From positions 1 to 64,000 of the forward strand of contig CAJWEZ010000016.1 in assembly GCA_913030605.1 (NCBI GenBank): DNA of 64,000 bases. The letters run 5' to 3'. Position 1 is the stretch's first letter. Each line of letters begins with the position of its first letter. The stretch comes from an uncultured Spirochaeta sp. GTDB lineage: Bacteria; Spirochaetota; Spirochaetia; DSM-27196; Alkalispirochaetaceae. Positions 25,822-33,194 of the stretch are shown piece after piece. The notes beneath the pieces were generated by a model that did no database searches, was not told the origin of the DNA, and worked only from the letters and a program-made list of their open reading frames with translations. The translations under genes and the position numbers were made by a program.

Positions 25822-26952
25822 TCAGTCCACGTCTCCTGTCAGGGTCGGCTCGATCGTCGCGGTGATCGCCCGATCCGACAGGTGGTAGACCTCACGGTAG
25901 AACTCCGTGACCTCGTCACGGACGGAGATATCGCGGAACAGGTCCGGGTGCAGTCGCGTTGCCATCCACTGAAGCCCGAGTATCCAGCGCGTGTCGGGCT
26001 GGTCCCAGCTGTAGAAATCCATCGGCATGGCGTGCAGGTTTCCCGCCGCCGTCGCCGTGAGCGCCATCCAGCGCGGATCGGAGCCGAGGCGATTTCGGAT
26101 CGCTGGTGCCGAGCCGTCGTAGGCGACCACGATGATCTGTTCGGGGTCCCACGCGGCGATCTGTTCGAACCCGACCGTCGCCCATCCGCCGCCGGGGTTG
26201 GCTCCGATCCACACCGGGTTCCCGCCGGCGAGCTCCACCATCCGCGTCTGGATCCAGTCGGTTGGCGGCACCTGGAACGCCACGCCGTCGTCGCCGGCGC
26301 GGGCGGCCAGGACCAGCGTTCCGGGACGTTCCCGCGACGGTATCGGAACGGTTCGCGCCTGGACGTCCGCAACGCGGCGTTCGTAGAACGCCACCAGTTC
26401 CGCGGCGCGTTCCTCTTCACCCAGGGCCTCCCCGAGCATCGTGATGTCGCGCCGATACTGCTGCGGTGTCTCGAGGTCCACGTACACCACCGTCACGCCG
26501 ATCTCCTCGAGACGTCGACCCAGTGGGTCGCGGACCGACGACTTGAGCACCACGAGGTCCGGTCGTAGCGCGGCGATCTGTTCCGGCCCCACGGAGCGTT
26601 CCAGGATCGTCGGTCCGCCGCCGGTATCCTCGAGGGCGGCCACGAAACTGCCACGGCCCTGGCTGATGCGTCCGAGTCCCACGATGTGTCGGGGAGCCCT
26701 GTCAAAAGCGTACAGAACGTCGGCGATCATGAGGACCGCCCGCCCGGCCGCGACGATCCGCTGCGGCGGCGTCGGGACCGCTACACTGCGATCGAGGGCG
26801 TCGGTGACGGTATGGACCGGTGTGTCTGTGCCGTCGGTGACCTCGCCGGCGCCCGTCGCAGCCACCGGCACCACAACCACGACCGCAAAGATCACGATCG
26901 CGAGGACAGCTGTCGCCGTGCGATCGGCGAGAGATCTGAAACACTGTGTCAT
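25822..26952 (-). CDS. Periplasmic substrate-binding protein of metal/oxyanion ABC importer
   Basis: A 376-residue class III binding protein (BtuF/FhuD/MolA-type fold) with an N-terminal export signal (hydrophobic 14-33). Two lobes are joined by a helix, and the C-lobe carries FYSWDQPDTRWILGLQW. Lying between two molybdenum-hydroxylase operons and near a Moco nucleotidyltransferase, it is most simply a molybdate or tungstate binder of the MolA kind. Siderophore or cobalamin cannot be excluded by eye. The start lacks a ribosome site, and a promoter -10 ends 8 nt before the ATG. Confidence 0.78.
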   Translation of the reverse strand: MTQCFRSLADRTATAVLAIVIFAVVVVVPVAATGAGEVTDGTDTPVHTVTDALDRSVAVPTPPQRIVAAGRAVLMIADVLYAFDRAPRHIVGLGRISQGRGSFVAALEDTGGGPTILERSVGPEQIAALRPDLVVLKSSVRDPLGRRLEEIGVTVVYVDLETPQQYRRDITMLGEALGEEERAAELVAFYERRVADVQARTVPIPSRERPGTLVLAARAGDDGVAFQVPPTDWIQTRMVELAGGNPVWIGANPGGGWATVGFEQIAAWDPEQIIVVAYDGSAPAIRNRLGSDPRWMALTATAAGNLHAMPMDFYSWDQPDTRWILGLQWMATRLHPDLFRDISVRDEVTEFYREVYHLSDRAITATIEPTLTGDVD

Positions 26953-26960
26953 GGGACGGT

Positions 26961-26989
26961 ATTGTGGGTCCGGGACCGGGCACCGTCAA
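26961..26989 (-). promoter_or_regulatory. Promoter for the ABC importer, near-leaderless
   Basis: Minus-strand TTGACG (26984-26989), exactly 17-bp spacer, CACAAT (26961-26966), then 8 nt to the ATG at 26952. The predicted transcript has a leader of zero to two nucleotides. The -35 is back to back with that of the divergent hydroxylase promoter. Confidence 0.65.
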
Positions 26990-27000
26990 GCTGCTGCTTC

Positions 27001-27029
27001 TTGACAACTCGCGGGACCGGACTGACAAT
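27001..27029 (+). promoter_or_regulatory. Promoter of second molybdenum hydroxylase operon
   Basis: TTGACA (27001-27006), 17-bp spacer, GACAAT (27024-27029). Transcription would start near 27036, leaving a leader of about 107 nt. The divergent -35 boxes form a symmetric GTCAAG-N9-CTTGAC (26985-27005), so a regulator could control importer and hydroxylase together. Confidence 0.7.
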
Positions 27030-27035
27030 GGTGAC

Positions 27036-27142
27036 TGTTAATTTCGTAATCAACTCGCATTGCCGGGCTCTCCCGACGGCGCACCGAATTGCCGGTGTGA
27101 CGGGGAAGGTGTCTCCGGCGTGCAGTACGGAGGCACAGCCCC
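27036..27142 (+). promoter_or_regulatory. Structured 5' leader with possible ribosome-site sequestering hairpin
   Basis: The leader can fold into GCC(G)GGG-loop-CCC..GGC (27062-27080), CACCG-N6-CGGTG (27082-27097) and CTCCG-N10-CGGAG (27113-27132). The last would mask the GGAGG ribosome site at 27129-27133. That is the architecture of a translational riboswitch or attenuator. I could not match it to a known class. A molybdenum-cofactor motif would make sense for a Moco enzyme. Confidence 0.35.
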
Positions 27143-27967
27143 ATGTTGCAAGACTTTTCCTACCACGATCCGCGGTCGCTCGCAGAGGCGTTGTCGTTCC
27201 TGGCGGAGCACGGCGCGGATTCTGCGGTGTTTTCCGGTGGCACCGACCTGTTCGTCACAATTCGCGCGGGACTCACGGCGCCGCGGCACGTGGTCAACCT
27301 CAAGGGCATCGAAGAGCTCCACCGACTCTCGTGGGACGAGACCGAAGGCCTGACGATCGGCGCCTGCGTCACCGTCAACCAGCTCGTCGATGACCCCGTT
27401 GTCCAGTCACGGTTTCCCATTCTGCACCACGCCGGGAGTGAGTTGGCCACGTTCCAGCTCCGAAACCGCGCCACGGTGGTGGGGAACATCGTCACGGCGA
27501 GTCCCTGCGGTGACATGTCCAGTCCGCTCCTCGTCCACGGCGGCGAGGTGGTCCTGGCGAGCGCATCCGGCGAACGTCGAATGCCGCTGGGAGAATTTAT
27601 TACCGGCGTCAAGCGCACCATCATCCGACCCGACGAAATCGTCGCCCGGATCGTCGTGCCGCCGACGTGGGCCGGCGCCGCCGGTGGCTACGAGAAACTC
27701 AAACGGATCAAGGGGCACGACCTTGGCGTTGTGGCCGTGGCGATGATCCGGCATCGGGACGCGATCCGGGTATCCATCAGTTCCGCGGCGCCGACCCCGG
27801 TTCTGCTGCCCGATTTTCCCGCATCGGCGTCCATCGCCGACATTCAGAAGAAGGCCCAGGAGATGATCAGTCCGATCGACGATGTCCGGGCCACCGCCGA
27901 GTACCGTTCCTTCATGGTGAACGTGTTCATCAAACGTCTCATGGATTCCGTGGAGGCCGCCTCATGA
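27143..27967 (+). CDS. Molybdenum hydroxylase FAD subunit, second cluster
   Basis: A 274-residue FAD subunit of normal family length, with VFSGGTDLFV and the second FAD loop RNRATVVGNIVTASPCGD. GGAGG lies 9 nt before the ATG. First gene of an operon with order FAD-FeS-Moco. Its stop overlaps the FeS-subunit start (ATGA). Compared with the first-cluster paralogue it lacks the two low-complexity insertions. Confidence 0.9.
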   Translation: MLQDFSYHDPRSLAEALSFLAEHGADSAVFSGGTDLFVTIRAGLTAPRHVVNLKGIEELHRLSWDETEGLTIGACVTVNQLVDDPVVQSRFPILHHAGSELATFQLRNRATVVGNIVTASPCGDMSSPLLVHGGEVVLASASGERRMPLGEFITGVKRTIIRPDEIVARIVVPPTWAGAAGGYEKLKRIKGHDLGVVAVAMIRHRDAIRVSISSAAPTPVLLPDFPASASIADIQKKAQEMISPIDDVRATAEYRSFMVNVFIKRLMDSVEAAS

Positions 27968-28455
27968 AAACTGTCGAATTTACGATCAACGGAGAGCGCT
28001 ATCGACGCGACGTCTCCGAATACCGGACCCTCCTGCATTTCCTGCGCGAGGATCTGGGCTACACCGGTACCAAGGAAGGCTGTGGCGCCGGCGAATGTGG
28101 CGCCTGCACCGTCATTCTCGACGGCAATGCCGTGAACTCCTGTCTCGTTCTGGCGGCCGAGATCGACGGCGCGGCGATCGAGACGATCGAGGGCGAAGGC
28201 AGCCGTGAGCAGCTGTCGGAGATCCAGCAGGCGTTCGACCGCAACCACGCCGTGCAGTGCGGGTTCTGTACCGCAGGCATGGTGATGACGGTGAAGGACC
28301 TGCTGCGACGCAATCCGCACCCCACGCGACCGGAGGTAGTCGAGGGAATCGAGGGCAACTTCTGTCGCTGTACCGGCTATGAACAGATCATTGAGGCGGT
28401 GCTGGACGCCGCCGAGCACGGCGCCGGCGACGCCGGGGAGGCTTCCGATGCTTGA
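27964..28455 (+). CDS. Molybdenum hydroxylase 2Fe-2S subunit, second cluster
   Basis: A 163-residue iron-sulfur subunit with GCGAGECGAC, a following SC ligand, QCGFC and CRCTGY, giving all eight ligands for two 2Fe-2S clusters. Its end overlaps the large-subunit start by 8 nt, so the three subunits are translated as a unit. Confidence 0.92.
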   Translation: MKTVEFTINGERYRRDVSEYRTLLHFLREDLGYTGTKEGCGAGECGACTVILDGNAVNSCLVLAAEIDGAAIETIEGEGSREQLSEIQQAFDRNHAVQCGFCTAGMVMTVKDLLRRNPHPTRPEVVEGIEGNFCRCTGYEQIIEAVLDAAEHGAGDAGEASDA

Positions 28456-30889
28456 TTCCGTACCCGCTTCCGAACTCACGGCCGTCGGCCGCAAGACACA
28501 GCGCGTGGACGCCGTGGAGAAACTCACCGGTGAGGCCACCTACGTTAGCGACATGGTGCTTCCCGGCATGCTCTACGCCCGCGTGAAGACAAGTCCCCAC
28601 GCCCGTGCTCGGATCGTGTCCATCGACACGAGCAAGGCCGAGGCGATGCCCGGCGTCCGCGCCGTGATCACCGGTCACGACATCGCATACAAGCTCGGCT
28701 TGTACGTCGTGGACAAGGATATCCTCGCCCGCAACGAGGTCCGCCATTTCGGTGAGGGCGTGGCGGCGGTGGCCGCCGATACACTGGAGATCGCCCGCAA
28801 GGCGGTGGATGTGATTGAGGTGGAGTACGAGGAACTGGAACCGGTACTGCACCCCAAGGACGCGATCAAGGAAGACGCACCGCTGGTGCATCCCGACCTG
28901 GGATCCTACGCCTACATGGAGGCGGCGTTCACACCGAAACCGGGAACGAACATCGCCAACCACACCAAACTCCGCAAAGGGGACATCGAGAAGGGGTTCG
29001 CCGAGAGTGAATGGATCATCGAGCGGGAGTACACCAATCCGTCGGTCCAGCACGTCCCCATGGAGACGCACGTGGCGATCGTACAGTGGGGCCGGAACGA
29101 CCAGGTCCACATCTGGTCCAGCGCCCAGTCCCCGTACACGCTCCGTAACCTCTTTTCCATCGCCTTTCAGCTGCCACACCGGAACGTCCGGGTGGAGGTG
29201 CCGTACGTAGGCGGTGGTTTCGGCGGGAAAGCCGGCATCGGGATCGAGCCGTTGGTGGCGCTCCTGAGCCGTGCCGCGAACGGGCGTCCGGTCAAACTGA
29301 CCGCGACGCGGGAGGAGGAGTTCAGCCTGCTGCCCTGCCGCAGTCAGCTCACCTACCGGATCAAGACCGGCGTCTCCCTGGAGGGGAAAATCCTGGCGCA
29401 GCAGATGACGATGTACTGGGATTCCGGTGCCTACGCCGACTACGCCGTCAACGTGACGCGGGCCTCGGGCTACAGCGCCGGTGGACCCTACGAGATTCCG
29501 AACGCCACCGTGGACGCGTACACCGTGTACACCAACAAGCCCTTCGGGACGGCGTACCGCGGGTTTGGCCACGTGGAGTTCTTCTGGGGACTCGAGCGCC
29601 ACATGGACCTGGTGGCGCAGGCGATCGGCATGGACCCGATGCATTTTCGGTTGCAGAACGCGCTGAAGCCGGGGGCGACCACGCTGACCGGTGAACAGAT
29701 CACCGAACACACCGGCAACATCTCGGCGTGCCTGAAAAAGGCAGCCGAAATGGTGGGGTACGGTTCGGTATCGAAGGAGGAAGAAGCCAGGGCCGCCGCC
29801 ACCGGAAAGAAAATCGGCAAAGCGGTTGTGGGACTCCACAAGGCGCCGGCGATGCCTCCCTTTACCGCGACCACGGTCATCCTCAAGATGAACGAGGATG
29901 GGACCGTCACCGCCAACCTCACCCTGGTGGACTATGGTCAGGGGACCTACACCGCCGTGGCGCAGATGATCGCTGAACGGTTGCGCATGCCGGTCAGCAA
30001 AGTCAAGGTCGCCTTTGAGTCTGACACAGACCGCGACCCCTACGACTGGCAGACGGTGGCGTCGAAGGGGCTGTTGCTGAGCGGAAACGCCGCGATCCTC
30101 GCCGCGGATGACCTCCTGGCGCGGGGATACGAGGACGCGGCGCAGGTCCTGCGGGCCCACACCCGCGATCTGGACCACGACGGCGACGGTATCTTTGTCC
30201 GGCACCACCCGGAGCACCGGGTCGCCTGGACCGAACTCGCCATCGGCTACGCCTATCCCAACGGAAACGCGATCGGCGGACCGCTTGTCGGCGTTGGCCG
30301 TTACATCGCCCAGGGGCTCACGCACCTGAACAAGGAAACCGGCGAAGGCCTCCCGGCGATCGACTGGACCTACGGCGCCCACGGCATGACCGTGGCGGTG
30401 GATCCCGAAACCGGTGAGTACGACGTGCTCAAGGTGGCGTCCGTGTTCGACGCGGGGCGGGTGATCAACCCCGATGCGTTCCGCGGGCAGGCGATCGGCG
30501 GCATGATTCAGGGGCTTGGAACCGCAACGGTTGAGGGCTACATCTACGACCGGAAAGGGCACCTCCTGAACCCGAGCTTCACCGACAACAAGATTCCCAC
30601 AGCCCGTGATATCCCGCTGGAGATCGAGGTCTTCGGTGTGGAGACGCCACAGGTCGACGGCCCCTTCGGTGCCCGTGGTATCGCCGAGCACAGCATGATC
30701 TCGGTCGCGGCGGCGCTGGGGAACGCGATTCAGCACGCAACCGGCGCCGAGGTAACGCACATGCCCCTCCGTGCGGAGGACGTGTGGCGCGCCCTGAACC
30801 GCAAGGATCCGATCGACAACTGGATCACCAAGAGCCCCGTCGGCAGCTGCAAATCGGCGCCGGAGCTCCAGAAGTACACGTGTGACTGA
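28448..30889 (+). CDS. Molybdenum hydroxylase large (Moco) subunit, second cluster
   Basis: An 813-residue Moco subunit with GGGFGGKAG, AYRGFGH, YGQGTYT and the catalytic-base segment GARGIAEHS (Glu747). Clearly a paralogue of the 17131 gene, sharing long colinear stretches, but with its own insertions (for example DLDHDGDGIF near 575) and C-terminal tail. The ATG at 28448 overlaps the FeS gene. Longer starts would duplicate FeS coding sequence. It is followed by amidohydrolase, thioesterase and Moco-nucleotidyltransferase genes, suggesting a dedicated degradative pathway. Confidence 0.9.
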   Translation: MLDSVPASELTAVGRKTQRVDAVEKLTGEATYVSDMVLPGMLYARVKTSPHARARIVSIDTSKAEAMPGVRAVITGHDIAYKLGLYVVDKDILARNEVRHFGEGVAAVAADTLEIARKAVDVIEVEYEELEPVLHPKDAIKEDAPLVHPDLGSYAYMEAAFTPKPGTNIANHTKLRKGDIEKGFAESEWIIEREYTNPSVQHVPMETHVAIVQWGRNDQVHIWSSAQSPYTLRNLFSIAFQLPHRNVRVEVPYVGGGFGGKAGIGIEPLVALLSRAANGRPVKLTATREEEFSLLPCRSQLTYRIKTGVSLEGKILAQQMTMYWDSGAYADYAVNVTRASGYSAGGPYEIPNATVDAYTVYTNKPFGTAYRGFGHVEFFWGLERHMDLVAQAIGMDPMHFRLQNALKPGATTLTGEQITEHTGNISACLKKAAEMVGYGSVSKEEEARAAATGKKIGKAVVGLHKAPAMPPFTATTVILKMNEDGTVTANLTLVDYGQGTYTAVAQMIAERLRMPVSKVKVAFESDTDRDPYDWQTVASKGLLLSGNAAILAADDLLARGYEDAAQVLRAHTRDLDHDGDGIFVRHHPEHRVAWTELAIGYAYPNGNAIGGPLVGVGRYIAQGLTHLNKETGEGLPAIDWTYGAHGMTVAVDPETGEYDVLKVASVFDAGRVINPDAFRGQAIGGMIQGLGTATVEGYIYDRKGHLLNPSFTDNKIPTARDIPLEIEVFGVETPQVDGPFGARGIAEHSMISVAAALGNAIQHATGAEVTHMPLRAEDVWRALNRKDPIDNWITKSPVGSCKSAPELQKYTCD

Positions 30890-32183
30890 CGCGGTCCGGG
30901 AACCCCGGACCGTCGGGGAGATCGTGAACGCCCGCCTGCGCCGGCGGGACGGTCTGTGGCGCCTTCGCCTCGCCGACGGCAGCATCGTCGCGGTGGAGGC
31001 GCAGAACCCCGGGGAGCCGGTATTCCCGACGGCCGGGGCGCCGACCGGCACCCCGGCTGGTGCCGGGGGCCGCTCCCTCGAAGGCTCGGGGATTATCGAC
31101 GCCGCCGGAGGACTGGTCACCGAGAGCTTTGCCAACGGACACCTGCACCTGTGCAAGGTGAACACCCTGGAACTCCTCGGCGACGACGCCCTGCGTGAGT
31201 ATCACGGTGGCGGTATGGGCGGGGCGATGACGGCGATCGAGCTCGCCTCGGCGGTCAAGGATCACTACCGGCAGGACCGACTGGTTCCCGGCATCCGGCG
31301 CGCCGTCGAGCGTGCGGTGGGGTACGGTACGTCCCTCATTCGCGCCTTCGCCGACACCGATACCCGCGCCCGCCTGGAGGGCGTCCGCGCCGTCATGCAG
31401 GTTCGTGACGAGTTTCGCGATCGCATCGAGATCGAGGTTGTCGCCTTTCCGCAGGACGGCCTGCTGCGCGACCCCGGCGCCGGAGAACTGGTGCGAGCGG
31501 CGGTTGCAGAGGGCGCCGACGTCGTCGGTGGCATCCCGTGGATCGAACTCACCGAGCCCGATATGCGGCGACACGTGGATGCAATGATGGACCTGGCGGT
31601 GGAGTTTGACCGCCCCCTGTCGATGCTGGTGGACGACGCAGGCGATCCCACGCTGCGGACCACCGAAATGCTCGCCATGGCGACGATCGACCGCGAATGG
31701 CAACGTCGTGTGACGGTACAGCACGCCCGCGCCATGGCGTTGTACCCGGAACCCGCTCGTCGACGGCTGTTCGAACTGCTCTCCCGGGCGGGGATCGGCG
31801 TTGTCAGCGATCCCCACACGGGTCCGCTGTACGCCGACATCGACGGTCTGCGGCGCTCCGGCATTCCTGTGGCGCTGGGGCAGGACGACATCGCCGACGC
31901 CTATTACCCCTTCGGTCGCAACAACATGCTCGAAGTTGCCTTCCTCGCTGCACACCTGCTGTGGAAAACAACCGCTGCAAATCTGGACGAGCTGTGTGAT
32001 ATGATCGGAACGGATGCGGCACGGGTCCTTGGTCGCGACGACCGGCGTGTGGAGGTCGGGGCGCCGGCGCATCTGTTGGTGCACCGCGGGACCACTCCGC
32101 GGGAACTCCTCACGGAGCATGACGCGCCGCGATACGCCCTCTTCGGCGGGCGCATCGTGGCTCGGGAGGGTGAACTGATATGA
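30882..32183 (+). CDS. CodA-like amidohydrolase with altered metal site
   Basis: A 433-residue amidohydrolase colinear with cytosine deaminase CodA (RLRRRDGLWRLRLADG opening, VVAFPQDGLL, ADVVGGIP). It keeps the HxH pair (GHLHL), the strand-6 histidine (VTVQHARAM) and the metal aspartate (GQDDIADAYYPFG). The CodA segment VHCDE, holding a metal histidine and the proton-shuttling glutamate, reads MLVDD here, so both residues are replaced. Cytosine deaminase activity is therefore doubtful. A different cyclic amide or amine is more likely. GTG start overlaps the hydroxylase stop by 8 nt. Confidence 0.8.
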   Translation: MTDAVREPRTVGEIVNARLRRRDGLWRLRLADGSIVAVEAQNPGEPVFPTAGAPTGTPAGAGGRSLEGSGIIDAAGGLVTESFANGHLHLCKVNTLELLGDDALREYHGGGMGGAMTAIELASAVKDHYRQDRLVPGIRRAVERAVGYGTSLIRAFADTDTRARLEGVRAVMQVRDEFRDRIEIEVVAFPQDGLLRDPGAGELVRAAVAEGADVVGGIPWIELTEPDMRRHVDAMMDLAVEFDRPLSMLVDDAGDPTLRTTEMLAMATIDREWQRRVTVQHARAMALYPEPARRRLFELLSRAGIGVVSDPHTGPLYADIDGLRRSGIPVALGQDDIADAYYPFGRNNMLEVAFLAAHLLWKTTAANLDELCDMIGTDAARVLGRDDRRVEVGAPAHLLVHRGTTPRELLTEHDAPRYALFGGRIVAREGELI

Positions 32184-32587
32184 CATTTCCCGGAATTAAA
32201 CCCGGCATGACGATCACGATTCGGCGGTCGGTATCCGACGATGAAACGTTTGGGAATCACCTTCCGGACGATATGGAGAAGCTCCTGTCATCGCCGGGAC
32301 TCGTGTCCCTCATGATCGAGGCCTCGGTACGGATGATCGACCCGCAGCTTCCGGACGGGTTTATCTCGGTGGGCAAGAGCTCCGAAGTGGTCCACGAGCA
32401 CCCGACGGTTGTCGGGTCCACGGTCCACGTCACGGTTCGCGTGGCGGCGTTCGATGGATACCACATCACGATCGAGATGGAGGCGTCCGACGAGATGGGC
32501 GTCTGCGGCCGCGGTACCCACATGCGGTCGATCGTGAACCGGCGGTGGCTGGAGCTCAAGACCGCCCGTCGCCTTGCCTCGCTCTGA
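32180..32587 (+). CDS. FlK-like hotdog thioesterase
   Basis: A 135-residue hotdog-fold protein resembling fluoroacetyl-CoA thioesterase FlK and related small acyl-CoA thioesterases. The helix segment SSPGLVSLMIEASV carries the Glu, and VGKSSEVVHEHPTVVGSTV carries the catalytic-site His typical of the family. It starts within the amidohydrolase stop (ATGA) and ends inside the next gene. A CoA-thioester or housekeeping role in this catabolic operon is inferred. Confidence 0.75.
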   Translation: MTFPGIKPGMTITIRRSVSDDETFGNHLPDDMEKLLSSPGLVSLMIEASVRMIDPQLPDGFISVGKSSEVVHEHPTVVGSTVHVTVRVAAFDGYHITIEMEASDEMGVCGRGTHMRSIVNRRWLELKTARRLASL

Positions 32588-33194
32588 CATCGCCGCCGCC
32601 ATTCCGCGTCTCGACTGCGTCATCCCCGCCGCCGGCGAATCGCGGCGCATGGGGACACCGAAACAGGCGGTGCGCCTCGGTGGAACACCGCTCATCGCGC
32701 TGGCCGTGGAGCGGGCGCTGGAGTTCTCCTCCCGGGTGATTGTGGTGGTCGGCGCACACATCGACGTCGTTCGTCCGGCCATTCCGGACCTGCCGGGGGT
32801 CGAGGTGCTCGAGCACCCCGGGTTTCGCCGGGGAATGGTCTCCTCGATCGCCGCCGGTGCGGCCCGGGTCCGGACGCCGTGGTTCTACGTCGCCCCCGCC
32901 GACATGCCGGCGTTGCCGGCCGATGCGTTTCGCGGTCTGGCGATGGAGGCGGCGAAGGATCCTCCGGCGGACGCACTCTTTCCGGTAACCGAGGCCCGTC
33001 GCGGGCACCCGGTGCTTATCCGCAGCAGCCTCGTTCCCGATCTACTCCGGCGCTGGGAACGCGTGTCCTCGATGCGGGAGTTCCTGGAGGAGTACCGCTG
33101 CGCCGAGATCCGCCTGGCCGATGACGGGATTCATCGCGATATCGACACGCCGTCCGAACTGTCCGACGAACTGAGACGCTGGAACTCGGAGTAG
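32574..33194 (+). CDS. mocA: MocA-like molybdenum-cofactor nucleotidyltransferase
   Basis: A 206-residue NTP transferase of the MobA/MocA family. The nucleotide loop PAAGESRRMGTPKQ (17-30) and the metal aspartate in APADMPAL are intact. MocA makes the cytidine dinucleotide form of Moco, used by many hydroxylases, fitting its place at the end of the second hydroxylase operon. The only sensible start is a TTG at 32574 inside the thioesterase gene, because the first ATG would remove the nucleotide loop. Its 3' end overlaps the convergent acyltransferase gene by 64 nt. Confidence 0.82.
   Translation: MPRSDIAAAIPRLDCVIPAAGESRRMGTPKQAVRLGGTPLIALAVERALEFSSRVIVVVGAHIDVVRPAIPDLPGVEVLEHPGFRRGMVSSIAAGAARVRTPWFYVAPADMPALPADAFRGLAMEAAKDPPADALFPVTEARRGHPVLIRSSLVPDLLRRWERVSSMREFLEEYRCAEIRLADDGIHRDIDTPSELSDELRRWNSE

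Noticed and set aside
28388-31165. 925-aa minus-strand open frame
   Set aside because: Antisense to the Moco subunit, which carries all catalytic motifs on the plus strand.
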